From Opitutia bacterium (GTDB lineage: Bacteria; Verrucomicrobiota; Verrucomicrobiia; Opitutales; Seribacteraceae), in assembly GCA_018695085.1 (NCBI GenBank), contig JABHOU010000172.1, positions 1-6,958 on the forward strand: DNA of 6,958 nt, in the 5' to 3' direction. The notes beneath the pieces are model-generated. The model was not told the DNA's origin and ran no database searches. It worked only from the letters and a program-made list of their open reading frames with translations. The translations under genes were made by a program, and so were the position numbers. Positions 1 through 6,177 of this stretch are shown here, piece by piece (positions within the stretch are counted from its first letter, which is position 1; each line of letters begins with the position of its first letter).

Positions 1-3000
1 CTCTTCGCCATTGAGCATGGCTTCTATGCTGCAGGCTTTGGCTTCCGCTTCCGTAAACGACTTCTTCGCCGTAGGTTCATCCGAAACAGAAGTGGTTTTC
101 GGATCATTCTGCTTTAGATCAACAGTCGCCTTCTCGATGTTCGAAGCACTGAGCGTACGCAAGTAATAAGTAGTTTTGAGACCGTGTCGCCAAGCAGCAC
201 GGTACATGTGCGAAAGAGTCTTCATGTCGGGAGAACCCAAAAAGAGATTCACGGACTGGGACTGATCTATCCACTTCTGACGCCGACCTGCTGCCGCAAT
301 TACATATTCGTATGGGACGTCAAACGCAGTCAAGTACTTCTGCTTAAGATCATCGGGAATAGATTCAATATCCTTCACCTCTCCATCGAAGTACTTGAGA
401 TGGTCGCTCATCTCCTTGCCCCATAAGCCTTTAGCCTTAAGGTCACGGACTAGGTACTGATTGAGAACCATGAAGTCGCCCGATAAGTTGCTTTTAACAA
501 ACAGGTTTTTGTACGTGGGTTCGATACATGGTGATGACCCCATGATGTTGGAAATTGTCGCAGTCGGGGCAATGGCAATAACATTGCTGTTTCGCATGCC
601 GTTTTTGCTGATCTTTTCTCGCACCGGATCCCAGTCCATTCTACCACCTTTGGGAACCTCAATATCCTGTCCTCGTTCCTTTTCGAGCAAAGATACTGAA
701 TCTTGAGGCAAGATGCCACGATCCCATTTAGAACCTTTGAAACTCGCATAAGAACCTCGTTCAGCGGCGAGATCACTGGAAGCTTCATATGTATAGTAGG
801 CAATAGCCTCCATGAATTCGTCGTTGAAATCAACGGCTTGATCAGATGCAAAGGCTATGTCTTTGGCGTATAGGGCGTTTTGCAAGCCCATGACACCCAA
901 CCCAATAGGACGGTGACGATTATTCGAAGTCTTCGCCGCATCAGTTGGGTAAAAGTTGACGTCGATTACATTGTCGAGAGCTCGCACAGCAATTTGTATG
1001 GTCTCTCGCATCTTCTTGTGATCGAGTGAACCATCGAGTTTCAGATGAGAGTCCAGAACAATCGAACCAAGGTTGCAAACGGCGGTCTCATCGTGCCCGG
1101 TATTTAGAGTGATTTCCGTACATAGATTCGAACTGTGTATGACTCCAACATGATCCTGAGGACTACGAATGTTACAAGTGTCCTTGAAGGTGATCCATGG
1201 ATGCCCTGTTTCGAAAAGTACTTTGAGCATTTGCTTCCAAAGGTCGATTGCAGGAATCTGTTCACTCCAGATTTCACCACTTTCAGCCTTTTCTTCATAT
1301 TCGATGTACTTTTTCTCAAACTCCCGTCCGTAAATCTCGTGAAGATCCGGGACCTCATTGCTTCGGAATAGAGTCCACTTTTCTCTAGACTCCATCCGCT
1401 TCATGAACAGATCGGGAATCCAATTGGCAGTGTTCATATCGTGAGTACGACGACGATCGTCCCCAGTATTTCGCCGAAGTTCGAGAAACTCCAAGATGTC
1501 GTTATGCCATGTTTCAAGATAGGCGCACCCCGATCCCTTGCGCTTACCGCCTTGGTTTACCGCACAGAGTTGATCGTTGTGTAATTTGAGGAAGGGGATG
1601 ACACCTTGGCTATCACCATTCGTGCCCTGGATATAGCTACCTGTACCACGAACGGAAGTCCAACTACCCCCCAATCCCCCGGCCCACTTTGAAAGAAATG
1701 CGTTTTCCGCAATCCCCCGGTACATGATAGACTCAATCGTATCGTCGACCTTGTAAAGGTAGCAAGAAGAGAGCTGCGAATGAAGGGTGCCGGAGTTAAA
1801 CAGAGTTGGTGTCGACGAGCAGAAACGACGACTTTTATACAGGTTGTACAAATCAATGGCTTTTTGCTCTGGATTATCTTCCTCGTGAGCAAAAATACCC
1901 ATAGCCACGCGCATCCAGAAGAACTGAGGACTCTCCAACCGACGGGGGATTGTGGAAGTCTTGTCTACGATGAGGTATCGATCATAAAGGGTTTGTATGC
2001 CAAGATAATCAAAATCCAAGTCGGCAGAAGGATCTAAGGCATTTGCAATTTTTTTCAGATCGTAATTGCAAAGCTTTGGATCCAAGCGTTCTATTTCTAT
2101 ACCTCTCTTAAGGTATTTCTTGAAGGCCACACGATGAAACTGCTTCAGTTGATCATGAGAATTTTGGGAAACGTCCCATTCGAGAACTTCTTCGTATATG
2201 TAGCTAAGAAGGATTCGGGCTGCAAACTTGGCAAAATCCGCATCACGCTCGATGAGAACCTTTGAGTTGAGAATGATGGTAGTCTTAAGAGCGGTCTCCT
2301 CTATTTCGGAAAAAACGGAACGGCGCAGTTCTTCCTCGATCTGGTCGGGAGTAAGGCAAAGATCTAGACCAATCGAGGCAAATTCAATTCGTTTCTTGAG
2401 GTCGATGCCATCCCAGAAGAAGGTACTGCCATCGGCCTTTTTGACCACGATCATGGAATCCTGCTTGATTTCGGGAAAAGGATTCCGTGAATCTCTTTCT
2501 ACCCGACGACGGGCTCGGTAGAGGATATATGCTTCGGCTACCTTGAAGTGCCCCATGCGCATCAGTTCCTCTTGAACGAGATCCTGAACATCCTCGATAT
2601 TGATGTAGTTTTGCCCTGTAGACAAAGCCTTGCGAGTAACCTCGGCTGAAACCTTAACCGCAAATTCGGAATCAAGACGAAGTGACAGGAATGCTTTTCG
2701 AACAGCTACCTCAATCTTGCTGAGATTCCACGGTACGACTTGACCATTACGACGGATAAGGCGGAGCGCGGGTGCGACGACACTTGAATCAGTTTCGCCG
2801 CTACCCGACTTGCTCCCCCCCGCATTGGAACGAGAAAAAACGAGGCTTTTGGCCACATCGTATGCGTCGTTCTCCACAAGTACCTTCTCGATAAGCCGAT
2901 ACAGTTCCTCGTAGGTCACGCGATCCGAATCATTATTCTCGTCATCTATTGTGCGCTCGACCAATCGATCGGCGACACTCCGGGTCGACTCCACCACGAG

Positions 3001-3255
3001 TTCCCGGTTCTTTTCGGTGTATATATCTTCTTCTTCCCGTGAGATCATCAGGTCGGTCAACGCCTCCCCAATGACCTCAGCCACCTCCGCGATTTCAAAA
3101 TCGCGATCACCCGCACCGTCATCAATTCTTACCTTTGGCACCTCGAAACGATTATCGCCCAGTGCTCCGGCCCAATCGAAACTTGGCTTTTGCTCTCGAG
3201 GTGTTTCGGAAATTTTCTCCAAGACACGATCTTCATCGAAGGTTAAGTTACGCAT
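1..3255 (-). CDS. nrdA: Ribonucleoside-diphosphate reductase, class I alpha (catalytic) subunit with three ATP-cone domains; 3' end cut by window edge
   Basis: Reduces ribonucleoside diphosphates to deoxyribonucleotides in the cytoplasm, using a radical delivered by the NrdB product encoded just upstream. The frame is open for 1085 codons from the ATG and reaches the left edge without a stop. Residues 113-142 resemble the C-terminal helices of a degenerate ATP-cone. Residues 164-252 form a near-consensus ATP-cone (RRNGQVVPWNLSKI), and 266-358 a second divergent one (VVKKADGSTFFW). The catalytic barrel has C498 (SSC) and C727 (AVCNLGS) as the redox cysteine pair, N710, C712 and E714 (SSNLCTEI) with the thiyl-radical cysteine, and Y1030/Y1031 (TTYYLRT) of the radical path. 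The GGLGGSW and NQGGKRKG blocks match the Pseudomonas/Chlamydia NrdA type. The end of the visible part (ACSIEAMLNGEE) suggests that only the terminal Cys pair and stop are missing. The start is backed by GGGAG 10 bases upstream. It lies 54 bp after nrdB with no terminator between, so they form an operon. Confidence 0.97.
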   Translation of the reverse strand, partial: MRNLTFDEDRVLEKISETPREQKPSFDWAGALGDNRFEVPKVRIDDGAGDRDFEIAEVAEVIGEALTDLMISREEEDIYTEKNRELVVESTRSVADRLVERTIDDENNDSDRVTYEELYRLIEKVLVENDAYDVAKSLVFSRSNAGGSKSGSGETDSSVVAPALRLIRRNGQVVPWNLSKIEVAVRKAFLSLRLDSEFAVKVSAEVTRKALSTGQNYINIEDVQDLVQEELMRMGHFKVAEAYILYRARRRVERDSRNPFPEIKQDSMIVVKKADGSTFFWDGIDLKKRIEFASIGLDLCLTPDQIEEELRRSVFSEIEETALKTTIILNSKVLIERDADFAKFAARILLSYIYEEVLEWDVSQNSHDQLKQFHRVAFKKYLKRGIEIERLDPKLCNYDLKKIANALDPSADLDFDYLGIQTLYDRYLIVDKTSTIPRRLESPQFFWMRVAMGIFAHEEDNPEQKAIDLYNLYKSRRFCSSTPTLFNSGTLHSQLSSCYLYKVDDTIESIMYRGIAENAFLSKWAGGLGGSWTSVRGTGSYIQGTNGDSQGVIPFLKLHNDQLCAVNQGGKRKGSGCAYLETWHNDILEFLELRRNTGDDRRRTHDMNTANWIPDLFMKRMESREKWTLFRSNEVPDLHEIYGREFEKKYIEYEEKAESGEIWSEQIPAIDLWKQMLKVLFETGHPWITFKDTCNIRSPQDHVGVIHSSNLCTEITLNTGHDETAVCNLGSIVLDSHLKLDGSLDHKKMRETIQIAVRALDNVIDVNFYPTDAAKTSNNRHRPIGLGVMGLQNALYAKDIAFASDQAVDFNDEFMEAIAYYTYEASSDLAAERGSYASFKGSKWDRGILPQDSVSLLEKERGQDIEVPKGGRMDWDPVREKISKNGMRNSNVIAIAPTATISNIMGSSPCIEPTYKNLFVKSNLSGDFMVLNQYLVRDLKAKGLWGKEMSDHLKYFDGEVKDIESIPDDLKQKYLTAFDVPYEYVIAAAGRRQKWIDQSQSVNLFLGSPDMKTLSHMYRAAWRHGLKTTYYLRTLSASNIEKATVDLKQNDPKTTSVSDEPTAKKSFTEAEAKACSIEAMLNGEE

Positions 3256-3265
3256 AGACTCTACT

Positions 3266-3270
3266 CTCCC
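3266..3270 (-). promoter_or_regulatory. Ribosome binding site of nrdA
   Basis: GGGAG on the minus strand ends 10 bases before the nrdA ATG at 3255. It fixes that ATG as the start. It is a better Shine-Dalgarno match than anything in front of nrdB. Confidence 0.7.
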
Positions 3271-3309
3271 AGTTTATTTTATGTTTCAGCCAGTGGGATT
3301 GTAATCGAG

Positions 3310-4395
3310 TCAAAGTTCATCGTCGGAAACTTCGCCCAACGATGATGCTTTCTGATATTCCGTCACCCTACCCTCAAAGAAATTTTGCTCTTTCTTGACA
3401 TCCATCATTTCAGCCAACCAAGGAAATGGATTTGTCGCCGATGGATTCAAAGGTTCCAAACCGACACCGTTGAGCCTACGATCCGCGATGTAGTCGATAT
3501 ACAGGCAAAACTCTTCCGCACTTAGACCAACAGAGTTAACCGGCAGACAATCCTTGATGAATTCCTTTTCCAGTTCCACGGCTTCAATCATCAAGTCGGT
3601 CAATTCTTTCTGAAAATCAGGAGTCCAAATCTCTGGATTTTCATCAATCAAGGCTCGAAACAAATTACGCAGATTTTCGATATGGTTGGACTCGTCGCGC
3701 AAAGTATAGCGAAACATCTGACCAATTCCGGGAAACTTGTTCTGCCTGTAAAGACTTAGAATCATGCCGAAGAGACCATAAAACTGGGTGCCTTCCATGC
3801 ATTGGCCGAAGACGAATACATTTTTCGCAAATTCCTGTTTTTCAGAAGCTTGCGTCAAATCCATATCCCTGCGCAAACTTTTGGAAACTTTGGTTACGAA
3901 ATCGTTTTTTCGATGAATGGTTTCAACCTGCTCGAACATTGCCTCGCATTCGTGAGGATTGATGCCCAATGAACTAATCATATACAAAAGACTATCCGCA
4001 TGGATGTTCTCCTCATGAGCATGTCGGCCAAGAACGAGTTTGAGTTCGGGAGCGGTCACCAATTCGCGAATCACATGCTGGATGTTGTCGCCCACGATTC
4101 CTTCCGCCGCCGAAAAGTAACCTATGCCCATCATAATGATCCAACGCTCGCTTTCACTAAGTTCAAACTGATTTTTCCACTGTTCGACATCCTTTTGCAT
4201 AGGGATGTCCTCGGGCTCCCAGTGGTTTGCCTTCATCTTGCGATAGAGGTCATAGGCCCACTGGTACTTAAGCGGTAGCAAATTGAAAGCCATGGTATCG
4301 CGACCATTAATCACTTGTTTACCCTCGTAGGCTTCAACAGCCTTTGCTTCATCTAAAACAAAAACTTTTTCCCCGATTTTATATGTCTTTTCCAT
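3310..4395 (-). CDS. nrdB: Ribonucleoside-diphosphate reductase, class I beta subunit, class Ic-like, leucine at the radical-tyrosine site
   Basis: A 361-residue ferritin-like beta subunit that holds a dinuclear metal cofactor and generates the oxidant for NrdA. The six ligands are all present: E98 (SAAEGIVG), E129 and H132 (EENIH), E201 (CMEG), and E235 and H238 (RDESNH). Glu at 98, where class Ia has Asp, is a feature of the chlamydial class Ic enzyme. The residue four after H132, Tyr122 in E. coli and Phe127 in Chlamydia trachomatis, is L136 (codon CTT), so no canonical tyrosyl radical can form. W73 (IPMQKDVEQW) and Y230 (RYTLRDE) match chlamydial W51 and Y222, which carry electrons during cofactor activation. 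D234 and Y347 (VTEYQ) continue the path to alpha. F205 and F209 keep the hydrophobic pocket, but the E. coli I234 position is T231. An N-terminal extension of about 25 residues and an acidic C-tail complete the protein. The ribosome site is weak (GAGA, about 9 bases upstream). The exact metal content cannot be read from sequence. Confidence 0.96.
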   Translation of the reverse strand: MEKTYKIGEKVFVLDEAKAVEAYEGKQVINGRDTMAFNLLPLKYQWAYDLYRKMKANHWEPEDIPMQKDVEQWKNQFELSESERWIIMMGIGYFSAAEGIVGDNIQHVIRELVTAPELKLVLGRHAHEENIHADSLLYMISSLGINPHECEAMFEQVETIHRKNDFVTKVSKSLRRDMDLTQASEKQEFAKNVFVFGQCMEGTQFYGLFGMILSLYRQNKFPGIGQMFRYTLRDESNHIENLRNLFRALIDENPEIWTPDFQKELTDLMIEAVELEKEFIKDCLPVNSVGLSAEEFCLYIDYIADRRLNGVGLEPLNPSATNPFPWLAEMMDVKKEQNFFEGRVTEYQKASSLGEVSDDEL

Positions 4396-4410
4396 GGCTT
4401 TAGGTCTCTA

Positions 4411-4533
4411 TCATTCGGCGGATTTGAATACTAATTCCACCATTTTAATCATTTTTACATTAATTCTAAGCAAGTTCTGTTGAATGTCATACGATAGATT
4501 CGCAGACAATTCGTCGTAAGGAAATTTCACCAT
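4411..4533 (-). CDS. Possible 40-residue leader ORF before nrdB (doubtful)
   Basis: ATG at 4533, TGA at 4413-4411, ending 15 bases before the nrdB ATG. The predicted product starts MVKFPYDELSAN and ends MVELVFKSAE. It is a plain mixed-composition peptide with no signal, membrane segment or motif that I recognise. The same frame stays open upstream to an ATG at 4668, but that longer version would run through the NrdR box and the poly-pyrimidine tract, giving an implausible Phe/Leu stretch. No Shine-Dalgarno sequence precedes either start. The position, just ahead of nrdB inside the presumed leader, is the only argument for it. Most likely chance. Confidence 0.15.
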   Translation of the reverse strand: MVKFPYDELSANLSYDIQQNLLRINVKMIKMVELVFKSAE

Positions 4534-4541
4534 GGGTTGGC

Positions 4542-4580
4542 AAGAAGGAAAAGAAAAGAAAAAAAGTAAAAAAAAGTAAA
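4542..4580 (-). repeat. Poly-purine (plus) / poly-pyrimidine (minus) tract with a tandem decamer
   Basis: 37 of 39 plus-strand bases are purines. The last 20 bases are two exact tandem copies of AAAAAGTAAA (4561-4570 and 4571-4580). In the nrdBA leader RNA this would be a U/C-rich run starting a few tens of bases after the proposed transcription start. The tract is slippage-prone and could influence initiation, RNA stability or protein binding. Function unknown. Confidence 0.8.
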
Positions 4581-4594
4581 CATCGACACCTCGA

Positions 4595-4610
4595 CCACCA
4601 TATATAGTGC
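4595..4610 (-). promoter_or_regulatory. NrdR box upstream of nrdBA
   Basis: The minus strand reads GCACTATATATGGTGG. The core CACTATATATGGTG differs from the perfect palindrome CACTATATATAGTG at one position. This is the known target form (ACAC-wATATATw-GTGT) of NrdR, the Zn-finger/ATP-cone repressor that represses ribonucleotide reductase genes when dATP is plentiful. It lies in the spacer in front of an nrd operon, where NrdR boxes are expected. NrdR itself is not encoded in this window. Confidence 0.72.
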
Positions 4611-4626
4611 CAAGCGGCAAGAACAA
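4599..4626 (-). promoter_or_regulatory. Candidate sigma-70-type promoter of nrdBA
   Basis: TTGTTC (4626-4621) and TATATG (4604-4599) are separated by 16 bases. Both are imperfect matches to the -35 and -10 consensus. The -10 lies inside the NrdR box, so repressor binding would block RNA polymerase. Transcription would begin near 4592 and give a leader of roughly 200 nt. Other AT-rich hexamers in the spacer could serve instead, so this is tentative. Confidence 0.35.
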
Positions 4627-4642
4627 GTAATGCATATGGTTT
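4627..4642. promoter_or_regulatory. Possible second, degenerate NrdR box
   Basis: The plus-strand core TAATGCATATGGTT (4628-4641) matches the good box core CACTATATATGGTG at 9 of 14 positions, including ATATGGT. The centre-to-centre distance to the good box is 32 bp, about three helical turns, which is the spacing usual for paired NrdR boxes. The sequence match alone would not be convincing; the spacing is the reason to list it. Confidence 0.35.
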
Positions 4643-4651
4643 TGTGAATAA
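4643..4651 (-). promoter_or_regulatory. DnaA box match upstream of nrdBA
   Basis: The minus strand reads TTATTCACA, an exact fit to the relaxed DnaA-box consensus TTWTNCACA. It abuts the degenerate NrdR-like site and lies upstream of the candidate promoter. DnaA is known to bind upstream of E. coli nrdAB and to modulate it. A single box could also occur by chance: roughly 3 % for both strands of a spacer this size at equal base frequencies, more in AT-rich DNA. Confidence 0.4.
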
Positions 4652-4704
4652 CTTTTTAATAATTTCATAAAAAGAAAAATGTAAAAATTAAGATCCTTTT
4701 TAAG

Positions 4705-4752
4705 ACAACTTAGTCAACCCTTTTTGTTGACCCTTTCGCAAGAAAAAGTTGT
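4705..4752. repeat. Nested inverted repeats downstream of folC
   Basis: The outer arms are ACAACTT (4705-4711) and AAGTTGT (4746-4752). The inner arms are GTCAAC (4713-4718) and GTTGAC (4726-4731), around a 7-base loop CCTTTTT. Both pairs are perfect. The inner hairpin sits towards one end of the outer pair. It could be an RNA structure at the end of the accD-folC message or a protein site. There is no T-run directly after the arms, so it is not a textbook terminator. Confidence 0.5.
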
Positions 4753-4760
4753 TCCAAATT

Positions 4761-4805
4761 GTCCCCGACTTCTCCCGGAGTTGTTAACATCGGGCATCTC
4801 GGGAC
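4761..4805 (-). terminator. Possible folC terminator-like stem
   Basis: The arms GTCCCCGA (4761-4768) and TCGGGAC (4799-4805) pair over 7 bases with one bulged base. Inside them CCCG (4774-4777) and CGGG (4791-4794) can pair further. On the minus strand the stem begins about 60 bases after the folC stop and is followed, 13 bases later, by CTTTTTCTT. The gap to the T-run is too long for a classical intrinsic terminator, so this is a weak call. A smaller perfect stem GTGC/GCAC with a 5-base loop lies at 4823-4835. Confidence 0.3.
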
Positions 4806-4863
4806 TCAAGAAGGCGAAACAAGTGCCTCTCGCACATAAAAGAACTTAAATCTCAACAACTAT

Positions 4864-6177
4864 TCAGACCCAATCCTGCAATGGATCAAATGGACTTTGC
4901 CCATTATTTCCCTCGATTCTAACTAAAACTTCTCCTAGGAGATAAATCGATCCGGTAACAACAAACGGAACATCATCCGTTTCCGCAGATGCTGAAGGAG
5001 GGAACTCGCTAGCTACTGTAGAGCGGGTCACTTTTCCTGAAAATCCTTCGGGTATAGCTTTCTCCAAGCTCTCATAGGAACAGGCGCGGGGTTGATTGGG
5101 GACAAGTAGACGAATTTCTCGAGCATAGCGGGCAACCACCTCCATAAGATCCTTGGCTCTATCTTCTCCTAGAGTTCCAGCCAAGACAACGGGCTTTTCC
5201 GTCAACCCCAGAAGATGTTCCTCAAGGCACCTACAACCCTCGGCATTGTGGGTGGCATCAAGAATAACCGTCTTCCCACATACCTCTATTTTCTGCCAGC
5301 GCCCGGGCCATTGGACTTCGAAAAGAGCTTTGCGACATTTCGACATTTGCAAAGCGAAACGATCGCGGAGTAATTCGCAGGTAGCGATCGACACGGCACC
5401 ATTTCTTCTTTGGAAAGACCCTGCGAGAGAAGTCTTGGGTAATTCCATGCACTGAAGTCGAGAAGTCTCAATCACCCGACATTCAAGGTTCGCGGCAATT
5501 TCCCGCACAACGGTTTCCGCATCTTCGGGCAACCATCCCAGAACCACTGGTTTTCCCTTTTTCAGAATACCAGCTTTTTCACGAGCAATAGAGACAATGT
5601 CATCACCTAGAATATCGCAATGGTCCATCCCGATCGAAGTGATTACGGATACGACCGGTTCTACGATATTGGTGGCATCCAGTCTTCCCCCCAAACCTGT
5701 TTCCACAATAGCGACGTCCACCTGATCACGGGCAAAGACATGAAAAGCCATCGCGGCGACAAATTCAAAAAAAGTGGGATATAATTCAGGTGAATCAAGC
5801 AAACTCTGATCAGCGAGCGAACGCATCCAATCGACGCAATCAACGATTTCTTGATCAGAAATCTCTTGGCCGGCGACCCGAATACGTTCACCAAGTCGTA
5901 CCAAGTGAGGAGAAGTGAAAAGACCTGTCTTAAACCCGTTCGCCCGAAAACATGCTTCTAGCATAGCGCAAACCGACCCTTTGCCGTTAGTTCCTGCAAC
6001 GTGGATGATCGGGTACTGTCGTTCCGGATGCTCCAAGAGTCGGGCAAAGGCCTTCATCCGATCAATCCCAAAAGTAGACCCGCGATTGCGCAGGCCAAAC
6101 AAAAAGCTTACGGCATCCTCGATAGAGCTAGACAATCTAGGAACCGGCTCGCCTGGTCCGCGATGGATTCTTGACAT
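4864..6177 (-). CDS. folC: Bifunctional folylpolyglutamate synthase / dihydrofolate synthase
   Basis: An ATP-dependent ligase of the Mur-ligase superfamily. It adds glutamate to dihydropteroate (if bifunctional) and to reduced folates, trapping them in the cytoplasm and making them better cofactors. From the ATG at 6177 the protein is 437 residues, normal for FolC. Visible motifs are the P-loop AGTNGKGS (61-68), FTSPHL (87-92), ETGLGGRLDATN (159-170), SIGMDHCDILGD (181-192), REKAGILKKGKP (199-210), LDATHN (306-311) and the closing VTGSIYLLGEV (407-417). The central domain (about 50-290) binds ATP, and the C-terminal Rossmann-like domain (about 300-420) completes the substrate cleft. The start overlaps the end of accD by 41 bases in a different frame, with no clear ribosome site, so translation may be coupled. 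A TTG at 6135, two bases after the accD stop, is the main alternative. A GTG further upstream at 6276 would add a proline-rich shadow of the accD tail and is unlikely. Confidence 0.93.
   Translation of the reverse strand: MSRIHRGPGEPVPRLSSSIEDAVSFLFGLRNRGSTFGIDRMKAFARLLEHPERQYPIIHVAGTNGKGSVCAMLEACFRANGFKTGLFTSPHLVRLGERIRVAGQEISDQEIVDCVDWMRSLADQSLLDSPELYPTFFEFVAAMAFHVFARDQVDVAIVETGLGGRLDATNIVEPVVSVITSIGMDHCDILGDDIVSIAREKAGILKKGKPVVLGWLPEDAETVVREIAANLECRVIETSRLQCMELPKTSLAGSFQRRNGAVSIATCELLRDRFALQMSKCRKALFEVQWPGRWQKIEVCGKTVILDATHNAEGCRCLEEHLLGLTEKPVVLAGTLGEDRAKDLMEVVARYAREIRLLVPNQPRACSYESLEKAIPEGFSGKVTRSTVASEFPPSASAETDDVPFVVTGSIYLLGEVLVRIEGNNGQSPFDPLQDWV

Larger units (their letters stand above)
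4396..4863 (-). other. AT-rich intergenic spacer: folC 3' region and nrdBA control region/leader
   Basis: This stretch separates the folC stop from the nrdB start. On the folC side (about 4705-4835) there are several inverted repeats that may end the upstream transcript. The centre (4595-4651) holds the NrdR-like sites, a DnaA-box match and a candidate promoter. The nrdB-proximal 200 bases would be the leader, with a purine-rich plus strand (U/C-rich RNA) at 4542-4580 and a possible 40-codon open frame at 4411-4533. No conserved protein is recognisable. Base composition is clearly more AT-rich than the flanking genes, as expected for a regulatory spacer. Confidence 0.8.

Noticed and set aside
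1..3255. Possible interruption of nrdA (intein, frameshift or internal stop)
   Set aside because: I read the frame codon by codon from the ATG to the left edge: it is continuous, with all catalytic motifs in normal order and no insert.
3982..3984. Y138 of NrdB as a substitute radical tyrosine
   Set aside because: It is two residues past the radical column. Chlamydial NrdB has a tyrosine at the same place (two after F127), so it is a shared structural residue rather than a relocated radical site.
4411..4668. 85-codon minus-strand open frame spanning most of the nrd spacer
   Set aside because: It runs through the NrdR box, the candidate promoter and the pyrimidine tract (giving a run of Phe/Leu), has no ribosome site, and encodes nothing recognisable. 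Only its last 40 codons are kept, as a doubtful leader ORF.
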